DNA from: Symbiodinium natans
Taxonomy: Eukaryota > Sar > Dinophyceae > Suessiales > Symbiodiniaceae
DNA length: 64,000 nucleotides
NCBI GenBank assembly: GCA_905221605.1
Contig: CAJNDS010002237.1
Location: 497,167 to 561,166, forward strand
Reading direction: 5' to 3'
Shown here: positions 33,112-40,155 of the stretch, piece after piece
How the letters are laid out: each line of letters opens with the position of its first letter
Position numbering within the stretch: position 1 is the stretch's first letter
Notes under the pieces: model-generated
What the model was told of the DNA's origin: nothing
The model's input: only the letters and a program-made list of their open reading frames with translations
Database searches by the model: none
Made by a program: the position numbers and the translations under genes

Positions 33112-34113
33112 CTATAGTCCTGCTGAAAGCGCAGATGATGCCGCCGACCCAGCGCTCGCTAGGAATTGACGAAGCATTCCTCTCCCACCACCTCTTTGTA
33201 TTTGACGCCATTCTTTAATTCTAGAATGTAATAAGTTACTTTCAATCCCAATCTGCCAGTTATTCTCACCGGTTCCATCACCGATTAAGTCAGAAACAAT
33301 TGTTAATAAATACATCTTTTTAGTAATTTCATCTGGTAATTCATCAACTCTTTTGTTAATTTCGTCCGTTAATCTACCCCTCACGTAAAGTTGGAAAAGT
33401 ACGTCAGTATAGTTTAGTCTTTCCTTTTGTTTCATTGCTTCCCTGTCATTATTAAAATACTGTATGTTCTTCTGATAAGGTCTAACTGTATCTTCTGCTG
33501 GTATAAGTTCATCGTCTGACGGTTCTCCTTCAACTGGTTGAGTGACTTCTTCAAGTTCTGGCATATCTAATAACCCTGTAAATCCACGATTTAACATGTT
33601 ACGCGTAAGTGTGTCGTTTAACCTATTTACTGCTTGACTATGGCGTTGTCCCACCTCTTGTTGTCGTTGTTCGTCTCGTCTTCTTCTTTGCTCGGCGTCT
33701 CTGAATAGGTATGTTCTAAAATCTACATCTGAACCTATCGATTGAGGTGTAACCATTCCCGAGTCGCCTTGAACTGTTTCAATGGGTGTAGCACTTCCTG
33801 AAGCGTCGCGGTGTTGCTCTAAATGAAATGTTTGTCCGTTTTGTTGTGACTGTCGTTGTAGCATCATCTGACGCATTTGTCTATCCATTATTCGGTTTTG
33901 TTGTTCCTTTAATAATTCAACATGGTCGGCACCATCAAAGAAACTACCTTGCGGACTGTTCCTAAATTGTGTTGCCGTTCTGTCAGGAAATGGTCTTAAT
34001 AGTTGTTGGTCTTCACTAATTAAACCTAAAATCTCGTTGAATGTAGGTTTTCGTTTCAATCCATATTTTTGATAAGGGTTTATTAACTCAAATCTTGCTG
34101 TTTTAGTTGTCAT
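33112..34113 (-). CDS. Gln/Arg-rich protein, possible virion component
   Basis: 333 residues, not recognised. The start (FELINPYQKYGLKRKPTFNEILGLI...FPDRTATQF) looks like a folded or peptide-binding segment. A long Gln/Arg-rich helical middle follows (LLKEQQNRIMDRQMRQMMLQRQ), then an acidic region, a globular block at about 210-300 and a Gly/Ala/Ser-rich hydrophobic end. TCTAA lies 18 nt before the ATG, as in the capsid genes, so late expression is likely. It is the only AT-rich gene here ending in TAG, followed by an open 17-codon extension. Confidence 0.8.
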   Translation of the reverse strand: MTTKTARFELINPYQKYGLKRKPTFNEILGLISEDQQLLRPFPDRTATQFRNSPQGSFFDGADHVELLKEQQNRIMDRQMRQMMLQRQSQQNGQTFHLEQHRDASGSATPIETVQGDSGMVTPQSIGSDVDFRTYLFRDAEQRRRRDEQRQQEVGQRHSQAVNRLNDTLTRNMLNRGFTGLLDMPELEEVTQPVEGEPSDDELIPAEDTVRPYQKNIQYFNNDREAMKQKERLNYTDVLFQLYVRGRLTDEINKRVDELPDEITKKMYLLTIVSDLIGDGTGENNWQIGIESNLLHSRIKEWRQIQRGGGRGMLRQFLASAGSAASSALSAGL

Positions 34114-34131
34114 TAGTTTATATAAATATAT

Positions 34132-34136
34132 TTAGA
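34132..34136 (-). promoter_or_regulatory. TCTAA late-promoter-like motif
   Basis: ATCTAAATA, 18 nt before the ATG of the 333-residue protein, followed by an AT-rich TATA-like stretch. Confidence 0.55.
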
Positions 34137-34149
34137 TTAATATTTTTAT

Positions 34150-34485
34150 TTAAACAACGGTTAATTTTTTAAGTTCTTCAATTCGCTTTTTCATATGCTC
34201 TATACTTGAATGTGGTAAGTTCGGTCTATGTAGTTCATTCATTAAACGGTCTAACTCTTGTTGGTAGTTCTTACGCTTGTTACTCTCTAACAGTTCATGT
34301 CTTTTAAGAAGACTACCCTCGTAACTCTCTCTTAATTTCATATGGTCTCTTAAGTGTTCTAAATAGCGCGTGTCTTGAAGTTCAAAGGGACTATATTGTT
34401 TAGTTGATGTGCTTATCTTAAAACCTTTAACATCATCAGGGTGCTGTTTCTTTTTCATCTTTTTATTATACTTCCTAGAAAACAT
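34150..34485 (-). CDS. Small basic coiled-coil protein, unknown function
   Basis: 111 residues, not recognised. It starts with a very basic segment (MFSRKYNKKMKKKQ) and continues with a predicted coiled coil (LRDHMKLRESYEGSLLKRHELLESNKRKNYQQELDRL would be its core). It lies between the 182- and 333-residue genes with gaps under 40 nt, and has TCTAA 12 nt before the ATG. A DNA-binding or scaffold role is possible. Ends in TAA. Confidence 0.75.
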   Translation of the reverse strand: MFSRKYNKKMKKKQHPDDVKGFKISTSTKQYSPFELQDTRYLEHLRDHMKLRESYEGSLLKRHELLESNKRKNYQQELDRLMNELHRPNLPHSSIEHMKKRIEELKKLTVV

Positions 34486-34497
34486 TATATATTTACT

Positions 34498-34502
34498 TTA
34501 GA
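34498..34502 (-). promoter_or_regulatory. TCTAA late-promoter-like motif
   Basis: ATCTAAAGT, 12 nt before the ATG of the 111-residue protein; ATATATA directly precedes the ATG. Confidence 0.55.
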
Positions 34503-34510
34503 TTTTATTA

Positions 34511-35059
34511 TTATCGCCTTTTACTTCTTAATCCTCCTACAAACATACTCTGCGTTAAGGCATTTGCCTTCTCTCTTCTTTTATTCATATACTCTTGTTG
34601 TATCAGTTTAAAATTATCGTTAATAATTTCTTGTGGTGATTTTATCACTGGTGGTGGCTCTGGTGTTCTTACTTGTTGTTTTACCTGTTGAAAATATACT
34701 GGTTCTTCATTTGTTATAATTTCATTCGCATATGTTGGTTGTTGTTGTATTGCTACTGCTTTGGGCTTTGATTTACTTTTAGGTTTTGGTTTTACTTCTT
34801 TATCTTCAGTTTTACTACATTTATGACTATATCTTAGCGTCTTTAGCGTTAAGTTTGCCCCGCAGTCTTTACAATTAACCTTCTTATTCTTTAGTCTGTC
34901 AGTTTTATTTTTAAATTCAAGTTCATTTGTTACTTCTTCAGTCGTAATCTCATTTTTAATTGGTTGTTCAGGGGTTGCTTCAATTGGCGTCTCTTTTGGT
35001 GCTTCTTCGTTGTTGATGTTGGCGTCTGCTTCTTGTGGTGTTTCGGGTTCTGTGCTCAT
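34511..35059 (-). CDS. Zinc-ribbon-like protein with disordered flanks
   Basis: 182 residues. Family not named with confidence. An acidic disordered N-terminus (1-50) is followed by a compact zinc-binding motif, C63-x2-C66...H79-x-C81, in the context VNCKDCGANLTLKTLRYSH. A Lys/Pro-rich linker (PKPKSKSKPK) and a helical C-terminus follow. It may bind DNA or a capsid partner. Two TCTA words lie about 45-60 nt upstream, outside the usual window. Ends in TAA. Confidence 0.78.
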   Translation of the reverse strand: MSTEPETPQEADANINNEEAPKETPIEATPEQPIKNEITTEEVTNELEFKNKTDRLKNKKVNCKDCGANLTLKTLRYSHKCSKTEDKEVKPKPKSKSKPKAVAIQQQPTYANEIITNEEPVYFQQVKQQVRTPEPPPVIKSPQEIINDNFKLIQQEYMNKRREKANALTQSMFVGGLRSKRR

Positions 35060-35116
35060 ATATATAATATTCTATATTTTTTCTATTTATTATGAAAATA
35101 GAAATAATATAGATAC

Positions 35117-35680
35117 TTAAAGTGCTTCTTCTGGTTCTTCTTGTCTTAAAGAGTTTAAGTGTTGCTGATGCTTTAGTGATTTGTAATGTCTTTGAATACC
35201 GTCCGACCTAACTGATGAACCACAAACGCATTGATATTTAACCTGTAAAGACTCCTTTTTCCTTTGGTAATAAGCTTTACCATACTCTAAAATCTTGTCT
35301 GGGTTTTCCTGCCTATATATTCTTTGCTGTTCTAGACACTTATCTCTCTTATCCTGATAATATTCCTGGCTTTTTCTGTCTGCTATAAACTTATTCACAC
35401 AGTCATTCATTCTTTGATGATGCCCCTCTCTTGCTAACAGTTCTGCTTTGCTACTACATGGGTAGTTTTCCATCAATTCTATCTTACAGTTTTCTATGCC
35501 GTATTCATTAAATATTGAAAAAGCAGTGTTAAATTGATATTTTGCGTTTTGATACTGCTTATATTTAGTCCTATGACTCGTCATTCTTTGACTCAATTCT
35601 TCGCACGTGCTCCCGATATAGCATTTATTATAACCATTGTCCCATATTTTATAAATTTTACCTTTTTGATAGTCTGGCAT
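35117..35680 (-). CDS. GIY-YIG endonuclease with zinc-finger tail
   Basis: 187 residues. GIY-YIG nucleases cut one or both DNA strands. The motifs are KIY at 8-10, CYIGST at 20-25, R32 and H36 (QRMTSHR) and a catalytic Glu at 85 (AREGHH). The C-terminus has a CxC...H...H pattern (CVCGSSVRSDGIQRHYKSLKH) shared with the second such gene in this element (39507-40118). It lies directly downstream of the penton gene on the same strand. Whether it is a homing enzyme or a viral processing nuclease cannot be told. No intron was found near it. Ends in TAA. Confidence 0.88.
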   Translation of the reverse strand: MPDYQKGKIYKIWDNGYNKCYIGSTCEELSQRMTSHRTKYKQYQNAKYQFNTAFSIFNEYGIENCKIELMENYPCSSKAELLAREGHHQRMNDCVNKFIADRKSQEYYQDKRDKCLEQQRIYRQENPDKILEYGKAYYQRKKESLQVKYQCVCGSSVRSDGIQRHYKSLKHQQHLNSLRQEEPEEAL

Positions 35681-35719
35681 TACTATGAAAATATATGTTT
35701 TTATCTGTTTAACTATGTT

Positions 35720-36562
35720 TTATAAATTAACAAATAATAAAGAAAATGAAATAGGGTGACCATGAAGGTCAATAGTTTTACCACGAGCATCAGTAATTCT
35801 AAATCGTAAGCGCTTAAACGAACGATTGGATACATCAATATAATCGTTAAGAAGCGGCGCGTTTGAATTCACTGTAACACCTCCGACGTTAAACATCATA
35901 TTGATTTTTTTAACAATAGCGTTAGAATATGAACTAGGGGCAGAATAATGATAGTCACTTAACTCACTACAAAGGATATAAACTGAATTGAAGGGGATTA
36001 ATGACATCTGCCCGCTTTCCCAAGTGTTGTTAGTAGGTGCTTTTACTTCATAGTTTCCTAACAACTTATTAATGCTAATCGGGTCATCAATAGTAGCACC
36101 TTCATAAACAGTAGTTTCTTTCAGTTCAGTATCTGTAGGTATTTTAAAACTATAATTATTGTTACTACATATCAAAGTCATCCTTCTCGTATCACTGTTA
36201 TAAGAAGAACTGAACAAATCTGCTTGTATTCCATTAGTGGCAGTGTTTAATAGTGTTGTAATAACGCCGACAAGTTGTGAAGCAAAATAAACCTCATTTG
36301 CTAAATCAATCCTAACATTTTGAACAACACTTAAATCACTTGTATTATAAATAACTATGTAAAAATATTGATAAAAACCTTCAGGCGTTGTATAATATGA
36401 TTGTGGGATTACTTCATCCATTACATACATAACTGTATTTGGGAAAGTTTCCAATACCTCGCTTAACTCTATAATAAAATCGCTACTGCTGTTGCTTTGT
36501 GGTAATCGTTGCTCACTATCCACAAACACCTTTGAATAAGTCAATTTACGATTTGAAAGCAT
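35720..36562 (-). CDS. Minor capsid (penton) protein, single jelly roll
   Basis: Forms the five-fold vertices of the icosahedral capsid. 280 residues. The start resembles PLV pentons (YSKVFVDSEQRLPQSNSSSDFIIEL) with VMYVMDEVIPQSYYT next, and the end has the typical block LRFRITDARGK...DLHGHPISFSLLFVNL. Identification rests on these words and on the position beside the major capsid gene. It is divergent from the lipase-like gene with 43 nt between. TCTAA lies 12 nt before the ATG. Ends in TAA. Confidence 0.87.
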   Translation of the reverse strand: MLSNRKLTYSKVFVDSEQRLPQSNSSSDFIIELSEVLETFPNTVMYVMDEVIPQSYYTTPEGFYQYFYIVIYNTSDLSVVQNVRIDLANEVYFASQLVGVITTLLNTATNGIQADLFSSSYNSDTRRMTLICSNNNYSFKIPTDTELKETTVYEGATIDDPISINKLLGNYEVKAPTNNTWESGQMSLIPFNSVYILCSELSDYHYSAPSSYSNAIVKKINMMFNVGGVTVNSNAPLLNDYIDVSNRSFKRLRFRITDARGKTIDLHGHPISFSLLFVNL

Positions 36563-36574
36563 TATTAATTAATG

Positions 36575-36579
36575 TTAGA
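36575..36579 (-). promoter_or_regulatory. TCTAA late-promoter-like motif (penton)
   Basis: TTCTAACAT, 12 nt before the penton ATG, read on the minus strand. Confidence 0.55.
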
Positions 36580-36605
36580 AAATTTTATAATTAATATTAT
36601 AATTA

Positions 36606-37574
36606 ATGGCAGGTGTTAATGTAGGTGTCAGAGTAGCAGAAATATTAAGAGGGTTACAAACAGCAAGAGCAGGAGGCGGATTAGCGAGAGAGGCAACGAT
36701 GGAACAACAAGCGTTAAGAGGTTTTCAAGACGGGCGAGGTGGCATAACAAACATTGTTGAAGAAGCATTACAACAACGAGGAAGGATTAATAATTTAAAC
36801 ACAGGAGCGGGAAAGTATCTAGCGTCAGAGGCAGGTAAGGATATGGAGAGAGCAAGGCATGAACGAAGGGAAAGAGAGGAAGAAGCTCAACAAGAATTAA
36901 CGCGAGAAGAGTTAAGAAAGAAGAGACTATTAACTAGAGCAGAGGATTTTAACAAACATTTTAATACATCGGTCGCAAGATACGACCCTAAATACAGAGA
37001 AGTCGTTAATGTTGAAAATAAAAACAGCATTGATGACGTTAAGGGGTTACAAACTGCCTACGCTAGAAACACAGGATTATTCAAGCAAGGAAACACGCTA
37101 TATATCTCAGGCACAGGTGGTAAATCCGGTTTTGGTTCTAAAGTAAATGATGTTTTCAGTGATATATTTTTAATACCTACACATAATGTTCAAATGTCGG
37201 AGAAATACAAGGATGTAATGGCAGAGTTGGAGAAAAACCCAGACGTTACTCGTTTGGTGGGACATAGCCTTGGTAGTTCCGTTCTTCAAGAAATAAACAA
37301 CAGGAGTAATCAAAAGTATATAACAACAACTTATAACGCCCCTTTTATTTCCTTTGGTAATCGTCAGAAGAACCCACACGCGTTAAGATTTTCAAATAAA
37401 GGGGATGTAATCAGTGCTTTAGACAGGAACGCAATCAAAGTTGAAACAGGAACAATAAACCCATCGGAGGCACATAAGTTTAAAAATATGACTACACAGG
37501 GTAGTTTTGAACAGGGAGTAGATGATAGCGCTCAAGTGGCAAGAAATATTCAAATACAAAATTGGAACAAATAA
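36606..37574 (+). CDS. Lipase-like alpha/beta hydrolase
   Basis: 322 residues. The C-terminal domain has the nucleophile elbow G219-HSLG-223 (S221) in the context VTRLVGHSLGSS, preceded by a strand (NTLYISGTGG) and followed by candidates for the acid (D267) and His (H290), the layout of class-3 lipases. The N-terminal 110 residues are Arg/Glu-rich and helical. Lipase-like proteins are common in PLVs and virophages and may help in membrane passage or release, an inference here. It is followed by a 73-residue gene and the major capsid gene on the same strand. No TCTAA before the ATG. Ends in TAA. Confidence 0.82.
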   Translation: MAGVNVGVRVAEILRGLQTARAGGGLAREATMEQQALRGFQDGRGGITNIVEEALQQRGRINNLNTGAGKYLASEAGKDMERARHERREREEEAQQELTREELRKKRLLTRAEDFNKHFNTSVARYDPKYREVVNVENKNSIDDVKGLQTAYARNTGLFKQGNTLYISGTGGKSGFGSKVNDVFSDIFLIPTHNVQMSEKYKDVMAELEKNPDVTRLVGHSLGSSVLQEINNRSNQKYITTTYNAPFISFGNRQKNPHALRFSNKGDVISALDRNAIKVETGTINPSEAHKFKNMTTQGSFEQGVDDSAQVARNIQIQNWNK

Positions 37575-37579
37575 TCTAA
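37575..37579 (+). promoter_or_regulatory. TCTAA late-promoter-like motif
   Basis: ATCTAAATA right after the lipase-like stop codon and 9 nt before the ATG of the 73-residue gene. Confidence 0.55.
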
Positions 37580-37588
37580 ATAATATTA

Positions 37589-37810
37589 ATGAACAAATCT
37601 AAGTATCAGCCATATAAAGAGTTAATACTAAACGGGAAGGCAAATAAGTTAAATAGCATAATACAAAAGGATATTAACAAAAAAGATTATAATATGATTA
37701 AGGACATGCTAGAAGAGAAACAAGAAATTATTATAAAAAATAATGATATTAAAACTAAAAAGATTTTACCGCCAGTTGAAACTGATAAAAAGAAATCTAA
37801 AAAATATTAA
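37589..37810 (+). CDS. Small Lys/Asn-rich protein, unknown function
   Basis: 73 residues, basic and helical (KANKLNSIIQKDINKKDYNM), with a Lys-rich tail ending DKKKSKKY. Not recognised. It lies tightly between the lipase-like and major capsid genes, and TCTAA precedes it, so a late virion-associated role is likely. Ends in TAA. Confidence 0.7.
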   Translation: MNKSKYQPYKELILNGKANKLNSIIQKDINKKDYNMIKDMLEEKQEIIIKNNDIKTKKILPPVETDKKKSKKY

Positions 37811-37811
37811 A

Positions 37812-37816
37812 TCTAA
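37812..37816 (+). promoter_or_regulatory. TCTAA late-promoter-like motif (major capsid)
   Basis: Tandem ATCTAATCTAG at 37811-37821, followed by TTTATATAATA directly before the major capsid ATG at 37833. Confidence 0.6.
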
Positions 37817-37832
37817 TCTAGTTTATATAATA

Positions 37833-39446
37833 ATGGATAATTTAGTAGCAGAAGCAAGTGATGTTATGAGCCCAGCGTTAGACTTTGGATTACCTAAAAC
37901 CGCACAGTATGTAACAGACCGCCGTCACGTTAATTATTTCCCGAGCGGTAGCAACGTTTATAAAAGTGACGGAAGCGGAAATTTAAATATTAGGTTTTAC
38001 ATTACAGGTGAAGACGGGACTTATTTAGATTTATCTAGTATCCGTTTATTTGCTAATTTGATGAATAATGATGTAGAAAGTCATTTCTTACGCCCCTTAT
38101 CTGGTCTTCACGGTTTCTTCAGTCGTTATAGATGTACCGTTGGTGGCCAACTCGTCCAAGACATTGACCAGTATAATAGACATTGTGAGTTATACAACTC
38201 GTTTAAATCTGCCGACGCTAGACACTCTGATGATATTGAAAGCGCCGCTAATCCTCGTTGGGACGATGACTGGCGTCATAAATACGCTAATGGTTTGGAA
38301 CAATTTGTAGGAATAGATTATGACCCTACTACAACTAACCCATCTACAAGCACCACAGTAGAAGCGGCGCCCACTGGAAACAAAAATTATCGTGACTTTA
38401 ACGCTTTTGGTGATATTGGCAACAGATACACTCGTCATTCTATGTCGGGAATTCGTGGCGGTGAATATGTAAGATTAGGGCATAAATTTAAATGCGGTTT
38501 CCTAGAAAGCGGGTATTATCTACCAGTTCGTTATGCTCCTTTGGAAATTGAAGTAACTTTAACATCAGACCCAGAAGCACCAATTATTAAACCAGTAGTA
38601 ACAGCAGGTGATTACAGCGATGGTAAGGGAGACAGATACGGACATTATTTCACAACCGGCGACACAAGCACATTATACGAGCTTAACTCACTAATAATCA
38701 GAGCAGAGTGCGTAAACCTCGATTCGCAAGTCTCATCGAATATAACGAGGCACTTATTAGAGGGGGGTTCTCTAAAAATTGTTTATCCGATGTATCACAC
38801 ACTAAGTCAAACTTTCAGCACTGACGGAAACGAGATTAATATGAATGTTGTTAAATCAGCAAGTAAATTAAATGGTATGTTTATCACTTTATATAGACAA
38901 CAGCGTGGAGCATCTTTAGGAACAGGAAACACCGCAGGAATGGAAAATGGTTACTATTTGCCCGACAATTATGTTTATAAGCGTTGGAATTACTTTTACA
39001 ATCCGATGATTAACGCTAGACTTAATGACCTTGGAGCAAATGCGACAGGAGCAGATAAAGGGTATGGTTTCGCTAATAAGAATTTAAATATTTCGTGGCA
39101 GGTTCAAATACATAATAAAAAATATCCAGAATTTGAATCACAAAGTTTATCTGAACATTGGTATTTCTTAAACCGTATGCTTTCATATATTAACCCAGAC
39201 CAAGACGCTTGTAGTATTACTTATGAACAGTATAGAAGCGATAAATTCATCATTGGTATTAACTTCGAGAAAATGAATGAACAACATATGACTGGTGTCA
39301 ATACTAAAATGAGTGGTTTATCTAATATTAAAATAAAACCATTTAGAACATTAGCTGAAGCAGAAAAAATCCAAGAAATATTTTGTCATATCATCTCAGA
39401 GACTGTTCTGGAAATTCGAAGTGATGGGAGTATAGTTTATGATTAA
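37833..39446 (+). CDS. Major capsid protein, double jelly roll
   Basis: Builds the hexagonal capsomers of the icosahedral shell. 537 residues from the ATG at 37833; the frame is open 90 nt further upstream but that part overlaps the preceding gene and the promoter motif. The N-terminal half (PALDFGLPKTAQYVTDRRHV, LNIRFYI, LHGFFSRYRCTVGGQ, QYNRHCELYNSF) and the middle (FKCGFLESGYYLPVRYAPLEIEVTL) have the form of PLV major capsid proteins, and the length fits. TATA-like AT-rich DNA precedes the start. An imperfect long-loop inverted repeat follows. Ends in TAA. Confidence 0.92.
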   Translation: MDNLVAEASDVMSPALDFGLPKTAQYVTDRRHVNYFPSGSNVYKSDGSGNLNIRFYITGEDGTYLDLSSIRLFANLMNNDVESHFLRPLSGLHGFFSRYRCTVGGQLVQDIDQYNRHCELYNSFKSADARHSDDIESAANPRWDDDWRHKYANGLEQFVGIDYDPTTTNPSTSTTVEAAPTGNKNYRDFNAFGDIGNRYTRHSMSGIRGGEYVRLGHKFKCGFLESGYYLPVRYAPLEIEVTLTSDPEAPIIKPVVTAGDYSDGKGDRYGHYFTTGDTSTLYELNSLIIRAECVNLDSQVSSNITRHLLEGGSLKIVYPMYHTLSQTFSTDGNEINMNVVKSASKLNGMFITLYRQQRGASLGTGNTAGMENGYYLPDNYVYKRWNYFYNPMINARLNDLGANATGADKGYGFANKNLNISWQVQIHNKKYPEFESQSLSEHWYFLNRMLSYINPDQDACSITYEQYRSDKFIIGINFEKMNEQHMTGVNTKMSGLSNIKIKPFRTLAEAEKIQEIFCHIISETVLEIRSDGSIVYD

Positions 39447-39506
39447 TTACGACTATTTACTATTAGTTGCTATAGTTAGTTAAAGAATAGAAGATTATAG
39501 TAATTA

Positions 39507-40118
39507 ATGGGAGAAATTTCCAAGAAAGACTTTAGCAAATCAAAAATATATTGTATAAGAAACAACATAAACGATGAAATCTATGTAGGTTCATCAACCC
39601 AACCATTAAGTAAGAGAATGGAGAAACACAGAAGCACAATAAAGGACATCAAGCGTGGCAAATGTAGTTTATATCAGCGCATGAAAGAACTAGGTGTAGA
39701 AAACTTTTACATAGAACTAATAGAAGAATATCCGTGTGAAAACATTGAACAATTAAGAAGAAAAGAAGGTGAATGGATTAGAAAAATGGCAACATTAAAC
39801 GACCAAATCGCAGGAAGAACAACAAGAGAATATTATGAAGAGCATATCGAAGACAAGAAAGCATACGATAAAATATACTATGATGACAACAAAGAGAAAA
39901 AAAGCGCGCGTGAGAAGGAACGATATGAGCGAGATAAAGAAAGAATTAAACAACGTGTTAAAGATAGATACTATAAGGATAAAGATAAAATCAGAGAATA
40001 TACAAGACAAACTATAGAATGTCCATGTGGTGCTAAATTTTTAATACTAAACAAGTCCAGACATTTAAAAACTAAATGTCACCAAGCATACGAACAATCA
40101 TTAACAGAAGATATTTAA
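39507..40118 (+). CDS. GIY-YIG endonuclease with Lys-rich linker and zinc-finger tail
   Basis: 203 residues. Motifs: KIYCIRN (IYC 14-16), IYVGSS (YVG 26-28), R37 and H41 (SKRMEKHR), catalytic Glu near 87-89 (RKEGEW). A long Lys/Glu/Tyr-rich helical linker (AYDKIYYDDNKEKK...) leads to a Cys/His tail (CPCGAKFLILNKSRHLKTKCH) of the same type as the other GIY-YIG gene at 35117-35680. The two are not close copies, so they are probably separate lineages sharing an architecture. It sits between capsid and fibre genes. Its stop codon lies in the stem of a 14-bp hairpin. Ends in TAA. Confidence 0.88.
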   Translation: MGEISKKDFSKSKIYCIRNNINDEIYVGSSTQPLSKRMEKHRSTIKDIKRGKCSLYQRMKELGVENFYIELIEEYPCENIEQLRRKEGEWIRKMATLNDQIAGRTTREYYEEHIEDKKAYDKIYYDDNKEKKSAREKERYERDKERIKQRVKDRYYKDKDKIREYTRQTIECPCGAKFLILNKSRHLKTKCHQAYEQSLTEDI

Positions 40119-40153
40119 TATTATTATTATTATCTAATCAATAATAATATTAA
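40115..40153 (+). terminator. 14-bp hairpin with TCTAA in its loop
   Basis: Stem TTAATATTATTATT (40115-40128) with its exact complement at 40140-40153; the 11-nt loop contains TCTAA at 40133-40137. The upstream stop codon lies in the left arm and the fibre ATG starts 3 nt after the right arm, so one structure could both end one transcript and start the next. Confidence 0.65.
40133..40137 (+). promoter_or_regulatory. TCTAA late-promoter-like motif (fibre)
   Basis: ATCTAATCA, 18 nt before the fibre ATG, in the hairpin loop. Confidence 0.55.
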
Positions 40154-40155
40154 CT

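Noticed and set aside
37743-37832. Thirty extra N-terminal residues on the major capsid protein
   Set aside because: They overlap the preceding gene and the TCTAA/TATA region; the ATG at 37833 fits capsid starts.
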